DNA of 64,000 bases from Leifsonia sp. AK011 (GCF_013410945.1 NZ_JACCCH010000001.1:2852001-2916000); one strand, 5' to 3'. Counted from the stretch's first letter, positions 44,492 through 53,246 are shown. The notes: generated by a model from the sequence alone, not told the origin. Numbers and translations are program-made.

Positions 44492-45961
44492 TTACGCGAA
44501 GGGATTCGGCGTCAGCACGTACTTCGTCTCGAGGTACTCGTGGATTCCCTCGAACCCACCCTCGCGCCCGACCCCGGACGACTTGACCCCGCCGAACGGT
44601 GCAGCAGCATTCGAGACGACGCCGACATTGAGCCCCATCATCCCCGTCTGCAGCGACTCGATAAGCCGCTGCCCGCGCGCGAGATCGCGGGTGTAGGCGT
44701 AGGAGACGAGACCGTACTCGGTGTCGTTGGCCTTGGCCACGGCATCCGCTTCGTCAGTGAACGTGATGATCGACAGCACCGGTCCGAAGATCTCCTCGCG
44801 CAGGATGTCACTGCCCGCCGCAACACCGGAGACCACCGTGGGCGCGTAGAAGGTGCCATCCCGATCGAGCACGGTGCCGCCGGTGAGCACCGAGGCACCA
44901 CGCGACACCGCGTCCTGGACGAGCTCGTCGGCCTTCGCGACTGCTGCGTCGTTGATGAGCGGACCGATCGTCACACCCTCCTCGGTGCCGCGACCGACCT
45001 TCATGCCGGAGACCCGCTCCGTGACGAGGCGCGCGAACTCGTCGGCCACCGACTCGTGCACGATGAACCGATTCGCCGCCGTGCAGGCCTGGCCGATGTT
45101 GCGGAACTTGGCAGCCATCGCGCCGTCCACCGCCGCCGACAGGTCGGCATCCTCGAACACGAGGAAGGGCGCGTTGCCGCCCAGCTCCATGGAAGTGCGC
45201 AGCACTCCCCCGGCGGCCTGCCGCAGCAGGGCCTGGCCGACGTGGGTGGATCCGGTGAACGAGAGCTTGCGCAGGCGCGGGTCGGCGATGATCGGCTCCG
45301 ACACCTCGCCCGAGGTCGAGGTCGTGATGACGTTCACGACGCCGGCAGGCAACCCGGCGTCCTCGAGCAGCCGCGCGAAGTAGAGGGTCGTGAGGGGCGT
45401 GAGCTCGGCCGGCTTGATGACGGACGTGCAGCCGGCCGCGATGGCTGGCGCGATCTTGCGGGTCGCCATCGCCAGCGGGAAGTTCCAGGGGGTGATGAGG
45501 TACGACGGACCCACGGGGAGGTGGGTGACGATCATCCGGCCGGTTCCTTCGGGATTGGACCCGTAGCGACCGGTGATGCGCACGGCCTCCTCGCTGAACC
45601 AGCGCAGGAACTCACCACCGTAGGTGACCTCACCGCGCGCCTCGGCGAGCGGCTTGCCCATCTCCAGGGTCATGAGCAGCGCGAACTCATCCGCACGCTC
45701 CTGCAGCAGGTCGAACGCGCTGCGGAGGATCTCGCCGCGCACGCGGGGCGGTGTCGCAGCCCACGACTCCTGGGCGGCGACGGCCGCGTCGAGCGCCCGG
45801 GCGCCATCGGCAACGGATGCATCGGCGATCGTCTTGATCACGCTTCCCGTTGACGGGTCCTGGACGTCGATGCTGCGTCCCGAGGTCGACTCGACCCACT
45901 CGCCCCCGATGAACAGGCCGTCCGGCACCTTCGCCAGCAGGTCGGCTTCGCTGATCGTCAT
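44492..45961 (-). CDS. gabD: NAD(P)-dependent succinate-semialdehyde dehydrogenase
   Basis: 489 residues, aldehyde dehydrogenase family. Catalytic Glu in MELGGNAPFLVFEDADL, nucleophilic Cys in NIGQACTAANRFIVHE, and cofactor loop LSFTGSTHVGQALL. These, the length and the C-terminal GGVKSSGVGREGGFEGIHEY are typical of GabD, which oxidises succinate semialdehyde to succinate (GABA shunt). The ATG overlaps the stop of pncA (ATGA, 45958-45961). No GABA transaminase is adjacent, so a broader aldehyde role is possible. Confidence 0.88.
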   Translation of the reverse strand: MTISEADLLAKVPDGLFIGGEWVESTSGRSIDVQDPSTGSVIKTIADASVADGARALDAAVAAQESWAATPPRVRGEILRSAFDLLQERADEFALLMTLEMGKPLAEARGEVTYGGEFLRWFSEEAVRITGRYGSNPEGTGRMIVTHLPVGPSYLITPWNFPLAMATRKIAPAIAAGCTSVIKPAELTPLTTLYFARLLEDAGLPAGVVNVITTSTSGEVSEPIIADPRLRKLSFTGSTHVGQALLRQAAGGVLRTSMELGGNAPFLVFEDADLSAAVDGAMAAKFRNIGQACTAANRFIVHESVADEFARLVTERVSGMKVGRGTEEGVTIGPLINDAAVAKADELVQDAVSRGASVLTGGTVLDRDGTFYAPTVVSGVAAGSDILREEIFGPVLSIITFTDEADAVAKANDTEYGLVSYAYTRDLARGQRLIESLQTGMMGLNVGVVSNAAAPFGGVKSSGVGREGGFEGIHEYLETKYVLTPNPFA

Positions 45962-46551
45962 GACTGTCCCTTCGCGACATCCTCGCTGGACACCAGGTCG
46001 ACCCCGGCGGCCTCGAGCTTCTTCAGCGCCGCGGCGCTGGATTCGTCGGCGACACCCGCGACGAGATCGGTGACCACACGCACGTGGCGGCCGGCCTCGA
46101 CCGCATCGAGCGCCGAGGCGAGAACGCAGTAGTCGGTCGCGATACCCACGACGTCAATGTCGGTGATGCCCAGCCGATCGAGGGCCTCCGGAACGGTCTC
46201 CCCGTCATCGGTCACACCCTCGAAGATCGAGTAGGCGGGCTTGCCCTGCCCCTTCCGCACGTGAATGTCGATGTGCTCGGTGTCGAGGTCGGGGTGGTAC
46301 TCGGCTCCCTCGGTTCCGGCGACACAGTGCTCTGGCCAGCTGTCGACGTAGTCAGGCTCAGGGTGGAAGTGCCCGCCGTTGTCGTTGTGACCGTCGTGCC
46401 AGTCACGCGAAGCCACGATGATGTCGTACGGATGCTCGCGCTCGAGCATCTCGGTGATCCCGGCCGCGACTGCCGCTCCGCCGTCGACCCCGAGCGCCCC
46501 GCCCTCCGTGAAGTCGTTCTGCACATCGATGATGAAGAGTGCCGAGCTCAT
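45958..46551 (-). CDS. pncA: Nicotinamidase
   Basis: Hydrolyses nicotinamide to nicotinate in NAD salvage. 197 aa from ATG 46551 (GAGG upstream; an in-frame extension to 46593 lacks homology). Cysteine-hydrolase triad: Asp9 in IIDVQNDF, Lys in VRKGQGKP and Cys in GIATDYCVLASALDA. The metal site is in FHPEPDYVDSWPEHC. It lies between the DD-carboxypeptidase gene (14 bp) and gabD (4-bp overlap). Confidence 0.92.
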   Translation of the reverse strand: MSSALFIIDVQNDFTEGGALGVDGGAAVAAGITEMLEREHPYDIIVASRDWHDGHNDNGGHFHPEPDYVDSWPEHCVAGTEGAEYHPDLDTEHIDIHVRKGQGKPAYSIFEGVTDDGETVPEALDRLGITDIDVVGIATDYCVLASALDAVEAGRHVRVVTDLVAGVADESSAAALKKLEAAGVDLVSSEDVAKGQS

Positions 46552-46565
46552 ATCGCCTCGTCTCG

Positions 46566-48071
46566 TCAGGTGTTGGAGAGGTTGTCGCCGCACGTGTACA
46601 GCCCGGTGGCGAGGGTGTCCTGCGCCTCCTTCGCATCCGAGCTGATGCCGTCGCGGATGGAGGCGAACATGAACGCGAGCGGAGTGCCATCCGCAGCGTT
46701 GACCACGCCGCCGAGGGTGTACGCGGTATCGATCCAGCCCGTTTTGGCGATCACGGAACCCGCCGCTATCGCGTTCGCGCCCGTGAATCGCCCGGAGAGG
46801 GTGCCACTCATGCCCGACACCGGGAGGGCGTTGAACATGATGCCGAGGTTCTGCTCGCCGGTGCGTGCCTTGCTCATGAGCGACGTGATGAACGAGCCGG
46901 GCACGGCGTTGAGATCGCTCAGGCCGGAGCCATCGCGGATGGTCACGCCCGAGGCATCCAGCCCCAGGGCGACGAGCGCGCCGGGGATGGCCTGCGCGAG
47001 CGAACCGGAGCTGCCGTCGAAGCCTGCAGCGATCGAGGTCACCCGCGCCATGTTCTCGGCGAGCACGTTGTCACTCCACGACATCATCTGCGGGATGAGC
47101 ACACTGATCGGCTGCGACGAGACCTCCGCGAGTACGGTCGTGCCCGTGGCGGTGCCGGTCGTGAAGGTCGCGGTGCGCAGTCCCGCGGCACTCGCGAACG
47201 CCCGACCCGCGCCCCCGACCGGGTCGCTCGAGCGCACGCTCACCGTCGCCGACGGGTCAGCGCGGCCACCGTCGACCATGAGTGCGGTCACCTCGGCCTG
47301 GTAGCCGTCCGCCTGCTCCTTGCGGAGCCACGAGTCATCCCACTTGTCGTTCGGGTCCCACATCGTCGAGTCGAGCACGATCTGGGTGACGGGCACGCCG
47401 GGGTGCAGCTGCTGGTAGCGAGCCATGGCGCTCGTCGCGAGGTCGGAGATCAGCGGCGCGCCCGAGTACACCGTCGCGGGCGTCGTCGCGAGCGTCGGGT
47501 CACCGCCACCCTTGAGCACGATCACGCCAGGCGTGTCGCCGTCGAGCACCTGGGTGGTGAACTGGCCGCCAGGGCCGAGCGTCTGCAGTGCCGCGGCCGC
47601 GGTCAGCGTCTTGAGCACACTTCCGGTGCGCTGAGGGGTGGTGCCCCCGCGATCGAGGAGCACCTCGCCCGTGTTCGCGTTGACGACGTATCCCGAGAAG
47701 TTCGACAGGCGCGGATCGGCGAGGATGCTCGCCACCGAGCAGGTGCGTAGGTGGCTGGCCGCGGGAATGCTCGCCGGCACCTGCCTGGGCGTCTCCGTCG
47801 GGGTCGGAACCGGTGCAGCGACCGTCGCCCGGGTGCCCGTCGATGCACCGAGGAACACCGCGCCCGTGCCGAGGAGGAGGAACGCAACGCTCAGCGATGC
47901 CGCGAGCCACGCCGTCGGATGCCTGCGGATGTGACCGGCAAGCCCCCCGGATGCCCCGGCCTTCGCGCCGCGCGAACCCGCTGCGGATGCCGACTCCTCG
48001 AGCGCCCGCGCCTCGCGCAGCTCACGTCGGCTGAGGGCCTCGGTCGGCTGCGAGTCCTGCGAATCCGTCAC
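46566..48071 (-). CDS. dacB: D-alanyl-D-alanine carboxypeptidase/endopeptidase (PBP4, peptidase S13)
   Basis: 501 residues. An N-terminal cytoplasmic segment rich in Ala/Glu, then a transmembrane anchor (WLAASLSVAFLLLGTGAVFL), so the catalytic part faces the wall. Penicillin-binding motifs: SxxK in RTGSVLKTLTA, SxN as SWSDNVLAENM, and KTG in AKTGWIDTAYTLGG. It trims or cleaves peptidoglycan stem peptides. It starts at GTG 48071 with TATCAT 6 nt upstream (leaderless), directly next to three tandem 34-bp repeats. pncA and gabD follow in the same direction. Confidence 0.92.
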   Translation of the reverse strand: MTDSQDSQPTEALSRRELREARALEESASAAGSRGAKAGASGGLAGHIRRHPTAWLAASLSVAFLLLGTGAVFLGASTGTRATVAAPVPTPTETPRQVPASIPAASHLRTCSVASILADPRLSNFSGYVVNANTGEVLLDRGGTTPQRTGSVLKTLTAAAALQTLGPGGQFTTQVLDGDTPGVIVLKGGGDPTLATTPATVYSGAPLISDLATSAMARYQQLHPGVPVTQIVLDSTMWDPNDKWDDSWLRKEQADGYQAEVTALMVDGGRADPSATVSVRSSDPVGGAGRAFASAAGLRTATFTTGTATGTTVLAEVSSQPISVLIPQMMSWSDNVLAENMARVTSIAAGFDGSSGSLAQAIPGALVALGLDASGVTIRDGSGLSDLNAVPGSFITSLMSKARTGEQNLGIMFNALPVSGMSGTLSGRFTGANAIAAGSVIAKTGWIDTAYTLGGVVNAADGTPLAFMFASIRDGISSDAKEAQDTLATGLYTCGDNLSNT

Positions 48072-48077
48072 TCGTCA

Positions 48078-48083
48078 ATGATA
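48078..48083 (-). promoter_or_regulatory. -10 box, leaderless start of dacB
   Basis: TATCAT on the minus strand, 6 nt before GTG 48071. The box touches the first of three tandem repeats whose units repeat the CCCGCGTATC context. Confidence 0.6.
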
Positions 48084-48180
48084 CGCGGGCTCCCCGAGGG
48101 AGAGCCCGGGGGCGATACGCGGGCTCCCCAAGGGACAGCCCGGGGGCGATACGCGGGCTCCTGAGGGAAAGCCCGGGGAG
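48080..48180. repeat. Three tandem 34-bp hairpin repeats
   Basis: Units 48080-48113, 48114-48147 and 48148-48180, each starting GATACGCGGGCT and each able to fold CGGGCT..AGCCCG. Differences are a few bases in the loop. They lie between the dacB promoter and the 3' end of the CAP-like gene. Confidence 0.9.
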
Positions 48181-48193
48181 TGTGCCCGACCGC

Positions 48194-49210
48194 TCAGCAG
48201 CTGCGCCAGCTCGCGGCCGCCCGCGTGAACGAGGTCGGCTCGTCGATGCCGCCGTGGGTCATCGCGAGGGCGACACACACGCCGGCCGTGGAGTTCGGCG
48301 GGCGGTACAGCGAGGCGCGGTGGGAGAGCGACTGCCACCACTTGGTCGCGACGGTGGCGCCGGTGTTGGCGGTGCCTCCCGCGAGGTTGCCGTCGCAGCC
48401 GACACTCGGCACACCGTCAATGCGAGTCGAGCCGATGTGGCCCCAGGCGTCCAGCGGGTCCGGGCTGGGCGACTCCGCCATCCAGAACAGGCGGGCCTCC
48501 ATGCAGGAGTCGTACACGAAGCGGGTCACCGGTGGCAGGCAGTTCTGGTACCGGATGAGGTTGTACTGGTCGGCGAACGAAATGAGGTCGGCGGTCGTCG
48601 TTCCGGCGACACCCTGGGCGGAGCGCTTGCTCGGCGCTCCCGACGTCGTGTACGTGCCGAGCGCGGGGCACGACTTGCCCTGCGCGGAGAGGGCCTGCAC
48701 GCGGGCGATGGTCTCAGGGTCGGTGCTCAGGTAGGCCGGGGAGACCTCGTTGGGCGCGATGTGCTTGACCGCGGCATCCCACGGGGACGTCGTTGCCTCG
48801 GACGCCGTCGTCGCCTCGGCGAAGTCGAGAGCGGCCGCGCCAGCGTCGAACTCGCCAGTCGAGGTGTCTGCGGTGCCCTCCGAGCGCGGCTCGACAGGTG
48901 CGGACGCGACCGGGGCCTCGCTAGAGGAGTCTTCGGATGCCACGGCGGGAGCCTCCGCGACGGTCCAGGCCAGGGGTGCCTCAGCCGGCTCCACCGTCGA
49001 AACGGTCGGAACGCTGGCGGCCGAGACGACACCAGCCGCAGTGGAAGATGTCGAGGTTGCGGTGGACGACGGGGTAGCGGGACCCGAACCCGCTACACCG
49101 GGAACAAAGAAATTCCCGAACCCGCCTCCACCGACAAGGGACAGCGTCAGGGCTCCCGAAACGAGGAGCCCAGTAAGGATGCCAAAACGTCCCATGCCGT
49201 GTACCCCCAT
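48194..49210 (-). CDS. Secreted CAP-like (SCP/PR1) domain protein
   Basis: 338 residues from ATG 49210 (ATG 49195 also possible). An N-terminal hydrophobic segment (FGILTGLLVSGALTLSLVGG) acts as signal or anchor. A long Ser/Thr/Ala/Glu-rich linker follows to ~190. The C-terminal ~150 residues fit a CAP domain: YNLIRYQNCLPPVTRFVYDS, then CMEARLFWMAE, GHIGSTRIDGV, and WWQSLSHRASLYRP with AGVCVALAMT. Cysteines (CPALG, CLPPV, CMEA, GCDG, GVCV, terminal C) probably form disulfides. The CAP assignment comes from this pattern and is moderate. It has its own promoter (49254-49282). Confidence 0.75.
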   Translation of the reverse strand: MGVHGMGRFGILTGLLVSGALTLSLVGGGGFGNFFVPGVAGSGPATPSSTATSTSSTAAGVVSAASVPTVSTVEPAEAPLAWTVAEAPAVASEDSSSEAPVASAPVEPRSEGTADTSTGEFDAGAAALDFAEATTASEATTSPWDAAVKHIAPNEVSPAYLSTDPETIARVQALSAQGKSCPALGTYTTSGAPSKRSAQGVAGTTTADLISFADQYNLIRYQNCLPPVTRFVYDSCMEARLFWMAESPSPDPLDAWGHIGSTRIDGVPSVGCDGNLAGGTANTGATVATKWWQSLSHRASLYRPPNSTAGVCVALAMTHGGIDEPTSFTRAAASWRSC

Positions 49211-49253
49211 ACACTGCGAGCACCTACCCCGAATGTGGTGCCCTCTGACGAAC

Positions 49254-49282
49254 AAGCTAAGCCGGGTCGCGAGGGATGGCAA
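49254..49282 (-). promoter_or_regulatory. Promoter of the CAP-like protein gene
   Basis: On the minus strand: TTGCCA (49277-49282), 17-bp spacer, TAGCTT (49254-49259). It gives a leader of about 35-40 nt. Confidence 0.55.
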
Positions 49283-49604
49283 GGGACTAAGGGCCCATGA
49301 CGGGGGTGTTCACCCACGAAGTGGGGGTACAAATGGCTCAGCCTGTCAGCATTTATGCGGACAACTGGGGCACATTTGGGGTACAAAAACGCGACCTGCC
49401 GGGAGGGGGGTTGCGCGGGTTTAGGGTGGGGTGATATATCGGGGCGTTTTGGTGCGAGGGTGGTGCTGGTGCGCGCGGGGCGTGTGCACGTGAGGGTGGT
49501 GCTGGTGCGCGCGGGCGATGCCCGCGCGGGGGTCGGCTCTAGATCGACTCCCCTACTGTGCCGCCAGCGCGCCCACGCGGGTTCGGAGTCATTTGGGCGA
49601 CTGC
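49283..49604. other. Intergenic region without genes
   Basis: Between the CAP-like gene promoter and the tRNA. It contains GGGGGTG-rich sequence, an A/T patch (GATATATC at 49434-49441) and a duplicated 24-mer (49456-49515). I see no open frame with coding character. Confidence 0.5.
49456..49515. repeat. Direct repeat of 24 bp, 36-bp period
   Basis: Two identical copies starting GAGGGTGGTGCTGGTGCGCG at 49456-49479 and 49492-49515, separated by 12 bp. Confidence 0.9.
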
Positions 49605-49645
49605 AAAGAGAAATGGTGCCGCCGGAGGCGACACCATTTCTCTTT
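49605..49645 (-). terminator. Hairpin E (GGTGCCGC-core family), terminator of tRNA-Thr
   Basis: 19-bp arms starting AAAGAGAAATGGTGCCGCC, a GGA loop and one C-A mismatch at the same place as in hairpin D. On the minus strand it begins 2 bp after the tRNA discriminator base and ends in CTCTTT. Terminator position is clear. Confidence 0.75.
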
Positions 49646-49647
49646 GG

Positions 49648-49720
49648 AGCCGCCCAAGGGAATCGAACCCTTGACCTTCTCATTACGAGTGAGATGCTCT
49701 GCCGACTGAGCTAGGGCGGC
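49648..49720 (-). tRNA. tRNA-Thr (CGT anticodon)
   Basis: On the minus strand the cloverleaf is complete: acceptor GCCGCCC/GGGCGGC, D-arm GCTCAGTCGGCAGAGC, anticodon stem TCTCA/TGAGA with loop CTCGTAA (anticodon CGT), and T-arm AAGGGTTCGATTCCCTT. The discriminator is T and CCA is not encoded. It reads ACG threonine codons, frequent in this high-GC genome. Confidence 0.97.
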
Positions 49721-49800
49721 ATACCTGCGGACTGGCCGAGGCACAGCATGAAAGCTTAGCCGAAGAACGGGCGCGCGCGGAACGCGGGATTCCTACCGGC

Positions 49801-50430
49801 TCAGACCAGTACCGTGTCGAGCTGGCCGAAGCTCTCCGCGATGTTGTCGGCGATCGACGGCGCACCCCCGGTCGCCCACTGGCGCCAGGCGTGCCGCATC
49901 GCAGCGAACGCCACATAGGCGGCGAGGTGGGCACGGCTGTCGAGCTCGTCGGGGCGCGCGGCGAGGGTCGCGTCATCCGCAGCCAGCCGGCGCGCGATGA
50001 CCGATGCGAGCTCCTCCTCCACACGACGCATGTTGGCCATGCGCATCGCGAAGAGGTGCGGGTACTCACCGAGCACACCCTTGCGACGCACCATGAGTTC
50101 CTGGTCGTGGCCGTCGAGGATGATCGTGTTCGTGATGAGCTTGGCGATGCCGGTCATGAGAGGCTCAGCGGGGCCCGCGGCCACAAACTCCTCCACGGGC
50201 GTCCCCTCGGGCAGCTCCGGGTGATCCCCGATGATCGCCGCCTCCTTGGAGGGGAAGTAGTTGAAGAACGTGCGGGGCGAGACATCCGCCCGGCGACTGA
50301 TCTCATCCACCGTCGTGCCCTCGAGGCCGTTCTCCGCCACGAGGTCGATCGCCGCCAATTGGATGGCACGACGCGTCGCCTGGCGCTTGCGCTCGCGCAG
50401 GCCCGGTTCGATCGTGTCGGGAGCGGTCAT
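49801..50430 (-). CDS. TetR family transcriptional regulator
   Basis: 209 residues. The N-terminal helix-turn-helix reads RAIQLAAIDLVAENGLEG, TTVDEISRRADVSPRTFFNY and FPSKEAAI, textbook TetR. The C-terminal ligand domain is not classifiable by eye. A near-palindrome at 50441-50455 just before its start is the likely autoregulatory operator. The neighbour upstream is a TAP-like hydrolase in the same direction (48 bp between genes). The ligand is unknown. Confidence 0.9.
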   Translation of the reverse strand: MTAPDTIEPGLRERKRQATRRAIQLAAIDLVAENGLEGTTVDEISRRADVSPRTFFNYFPSKEAAIIGDHPELPEGTPVEEFVAAGPAEPLMTGIAKLITNTIILDGHDQELMVRRKGVLGEYPHLFAMRMANMRRVEEELASVIARRLAADDATLAARPDELDSRAHLAAYVAFAAMRHAWRQWATGGAPSIADNIAESFGQLDTVLV

Positions 50431-50440
50431 AGTCCTATTC

Positions 50441-50455
50441 TTGCACAGTGCGCAA
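50441..50455. promoter_or_regulatory. Putative TetR operator
   Basis: TTGCACAGTGCGCAA, a 15-bp palindrome with one symmetrical mismatch, 10 bp before the TetR start codon. Confidence 0.5.
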
Positions 50456-50478
50456 AATTATCGGCTCACGACTTTCGG

Positions 50479-52008
50479 CTAACACTTCGGATCACGGTCG
50501 GGCACGGTGCCGTCGATGAGGAAAGCATCCACCACCGAGTTCACGCAGTCGTTCGACTTGTTGTAGGCGGTGTGCCCCTCCCCCTCGTAGGTCACGAGAT
50601 GCCCGTTCTCGAGGGTGCCAGCGACGGTCACCGCCCACTCGTAGGGGGTCGCGGGGTCGTTGGTGGTACCCAGCACAAGGATGTCGGGCGACCCGGGTGC
50701 CACGATGGGGCCGCGGGCGAAGGTTGCCGGCACCGGCCAGTTCGGGCATCCCGTTCCGCCCCACGACATCTGCGGGCCGAACACCGGAGCCAGCTCCCGC
50801 AGCTCCGCGGCCTCCTGGCGCATCTCGTCGGCGGTCGGATCGCCGTGCTCGTCGAGGCAGTTGATGCTGATGAACGCCTCGGTCTGGTTGTCGCGGTAGG
50901 TGCCATCGGGGTTGCGCCCGTTGTAGTTGTCGGCGAGCTGGAACGCGTACTCCGGGTCGCCCGCGAACACGTCGGTGAAGACCTCACGCAAGTACACCCA
51001 GTTGTTCTGGTTGTAGAGCGGGAGGATGATCGCCGTGAACATGGTCGCGCTGCCGAGCTGGCGCCCATCCGAGGCGAGCAGGGGGCTGGCATCCAGCGAG
51101 TCGAGCAGGTCGCGAACCTTCTGCATCGAGCTGTCGACGCTGCCCGTGAACGGGCAGTCGGCTGACGTGTCGCAGTCCTCCAGGAACGCCCGGAGCGCAC
51201 TCTCGAAGCCCTTCGCCTGCGTCGCCGTCTTCTCGAACTCGGTCGCGTTCGGATCGACGGCACCGTCCAGCACGAGGCGGCCGGCGCGGTCGGGGAAGAG
51301 ATTCGCGTACACCTGGCCGAGGAGGGTGCCGTACGAGTATCCGAGGAAGTTCAGCTTCTCGTCGCCGAGGGCGGCCCTCAGCATATCCATGTCGCGCGCG
51401 GCGCTCGGGGTGTCGACGTAGCCGAGCAACGGTCCGGTGAGGTCGAGGCAGCGCTGGCCGAGGTCGCGGGTCGCCGTGGATGCCGCTTCCAGCCATTCGT
51501 CGCTGCCCGGCTCGCCCGGCGGGATCCCGTAGAGGTAGGAGTCGAGCTCCGACGGGTCGTCGTAGCAGGTCACCGGCGTCGACCGGTTGACGCCCCGGGG
51601 ATCGAACCCGACGACGTCGAAGTTCGCCTGGAGCTCCGTGTCGGTCGCGTAGTCGAGGCTGTCCCGGATGAAGTCGTACCCCGAACCACCCGGGCCGCCC
51701 GGGTTCACCAGGAGCGACCCGATGGGGTTGCCGGATGTCGCGGGCTGGCGTACGAGCGCAAGCTCGATGTCGCCAGCTGCCGGGTCATCCCAGTTCACCG
51801 GTGCGATCGCGGTGGCGCACTGCAGGCCGTCACCGCAGGGGTCCCACACGATCTGCTGCGCGTAGAAGCGCTCGAGGTCCGCCGGCACGGTCTCGCCGGT
51901 CGGCGAGGAGGTGGCGCTCACCTGCGGCGGCTCGAACCACGAGACACAGCCGGTGAGGGCCAGCGAGAGGGCAGCGGCAACGGCCGCGACCCGGATCAGT
52001 CGTTTCAT
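50479..52008 (-). CDS. Alpha/beta-hydrolase lipoprotein, tripeptidyl-aminopeptidase-like (S33)
   Basis: 509 residues. Signal MKRLIRVAAVAAALSLALTG ends in lipobox LTGC, so it is membrane-anchored outside. The hydrolase core has the oxyanion segment LLVNPGGPGGSGYDF, the nucleophile elbow GYSYGTLLG, and a C-terminal TAP-like domain with ILVLGTTNDPATPYEWA and GEGHTAYNKSNDC carrying the catalytic His. Homologues release tripeptides or hydrolyse esters outside the cell. It overlaps holB by ATGA (52005-52008). Confidence 0.93.
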   Translation of the reverse strand: MKRLIRVAAVAAALSLALTGCVSWFEPPQVSATSSPTGETVPADLERFYAQQIVWDPCGDGLQCATAIAPVNWDDPAAGDIELALVRQPATSGNPIGSLLVNPGGPGGSGYDFIRDSLDYATDTELQANFDVVGFDPRGVNRSTPVTCYDDPSELDSYLYGIPPGEPGSDEWLEAASTATRDLGQRCLDLTGPLLGYVDTPSAARDMDMLRAALGDEKLNFLGYSYGTLLGQVYANLFPDRAGRLVLDGAVDPNATEFEKTATQAKGFESALRAFLEDCDTSADCPFTGSVDSSMQKVRDLLDSLDASPLLASDGRQLGSATMFTAIILPLYNQNNWVYLREVFTDVFAGDPEYAFQLADNYNGRNPDGTYRDNQTEAFISINCLDEHGDPTADEMRQEAAELRELAPVFGPQMSWGGTGCPNWPVPATFARGPIVAPGSPDILVLGTTNDPATPYEWAVTVAGTLENGHLVTYEGEGHTAYNKSNDCVNSVVDAFLIDGTVPDRDPKC

Positions 52009-53156
52009 CCACGCTCCGGCGTTCGGGTGGCTGTCGTTCGGGTGGCGCTCACGAGCATGGCCTCGAGCGCGAGGGCCGGGGCAACGTTGGAGTCGATCCT
52101 GCGACGGGCAACGGCGATGGCATCCATCGTCGCGAGGGTGCGTTCGGGGCCGGCGAGCGCGGCGGCCTCCCTGACCCGATCGATGATGTCGCGGTTGACG
52201 GGCTCGCTGTCGACGCCGAGCTGCACGAGCAGGATGTCGCGGTAGAGCGAGAGCAGGTCGACGAGGATGCGGTCGATGCCGTCGCGCAGGCTGCGTGTCG
52301 CCCGGCGCTTCTGGTCGTCTTCGAGGTTCTTGATTTGCGCGCGGAGGTTCGCCGGCACCGTGCCGCCGGGCTCCACACCGAGCGAGCGAAGTGCGGAGTC
52401 CCGCTCCTCCGCGTCCCGTTCCGTGGTGATCGCCTCGGCATCGGCCTTCGCCAGCTCGAGGAGCGTGGCAGCCGCGAAGACGGCGTCCGAGACGCGGTGG
52501 ATGCCGAGTGCCGTCTCGAGCGTGCGGGCGCGGCGTTCGCGCGCCTCCGCGTTGGTGGCGAGACGGTGGGCCATGCCGATGTGGGACTGGGCCTGACGCG
52601 CGGCATTGGCCGCGAGATCCGGGTCGACGCCGTCACGGCGCACGAGCAGTGCGGCCACCTCGTCGACGTCCGGCACCCGCAGGCGCACGCTGCGCACGCG
52701 GGACCGGATGGTGGGGATGAGGTCAGCCTCGCTCGGGGCGCATAGGATCCACACGGTGCGGGGTGGGGGCTCCTCAAGGGCCTTGAGGAGAACGTTGGAG
52801 GTGCGCTCGGCCATGCGGTCGGCATCCTCGATGACCATGACGCGGAAGCGGCCCACCGAGGGAGAGAACTGGGAGGCCGCGACGAGCTGGCGCACCTCGT
52901 CGATCGAGATGATCACGCGATCGGTGCTGAGCACCCCGAGGTCGGGATGCGTGCGGGCTGCGACTTGGCGCTGGGTCGCTTCATCCCCACCCAGCAGGGC
53001 GGCGGCGAACGCGTAGGCGAGGTTGGAGCGGCCGGACCCGGGTGGCCCCGTGATGAGCCACGAGTGGGTCATGGCCGAGCTCTCGTCGTGGGATGCCGCG
53101 GCCTCGACGATCGCGATGGCGTCGGCCTGCCCGGTCAACTCGTCCCACAACGCCAT
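52005..53156 (-). CDS. holB: DNA polymerase III subunit delta'
   Basis: Clamp-loader subunit, 383 aa. AAA+ N-terminal domain: the P-loop reads GPPGSGRSN, with Arg where ATP-hydrolysing relatives have Lys, as expected for a non-hydrolysing delta'. Then IISIDEVRQLV, MVIEDADRM and LLKALEEPPPRTVWIL (sensor and SRC-like region IRSRVRSVRLR). The zinc-finger cysteines found between P-loop and box IV in many delta' proteins are absent (RQVAARTHPDLG). The start is leaderless (TAGGGT 6 nt before ATG). Downstream of tmk and topA, and translationally coupled to the hydrolase lipoprotein. Confidence 0.93.
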   Translation of the reverse strand: MALWDELTGQADAIAIVEAAASHDESSAMTHSWLITGPPGSGRSNLAYAFAAALLGGDEATQRQVAARTHPDLGVLSTDRVIISIDEVRQLVAASQFSPSVGRFRVMVIEDADRMAERTSNVLLKALEEPPPRTVWILCAPSEADLIPTIRSRVRSVRLRVPDVDEVAALLVRRDGVDPDLAANAARQAQSHIGMAHRLATNAEARERRARTLETALGIHRVSDAVFAAATLLELAKADAEAITTERDAEERDSALRSLGVEPGGTVPANLRAQIKNLEDDQKRRATRSLRDGIDRILVDLLSLYRDILLVQLGVDSEPVNRDIIDRVREAAALAGPERTLATMDAIAVARRRIDSNVAPALALEAMLVSATRTTATRTPERG

Positions 53157-53162
53157 GGCATA

Positions 53163-53168
53163 ACCCTA
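53163..53168 (-). promoter_or_regulatory. -10 box, leaderless start of holB
   Basis: TAGGGT on the minus strand, 6 nt before ATG 53156. Confidence 0.6.
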
Positions 53169-53246
53169 ATCGAGCCGCCTGACGGCGCGGCTGGGAGCGC
53201 ACAGGGGCCGCGCAGTGACCTCCGAGACGCGCCCTCCGGACGCTCC

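Noticed and set aside
48080-48180. CRISPR-like array (three repeats, 34 bp)
   Set aside because: The units are back to back with no unique spacers, each is itself a hairpin, and there are no cas genes.
49456-49720. tRNA-linked integration site (att pair) of a genomic island
   Set aside because: No duplicated tRNA 3' end and no integrase; the genes on both sides are ordinary chromosomal ones.
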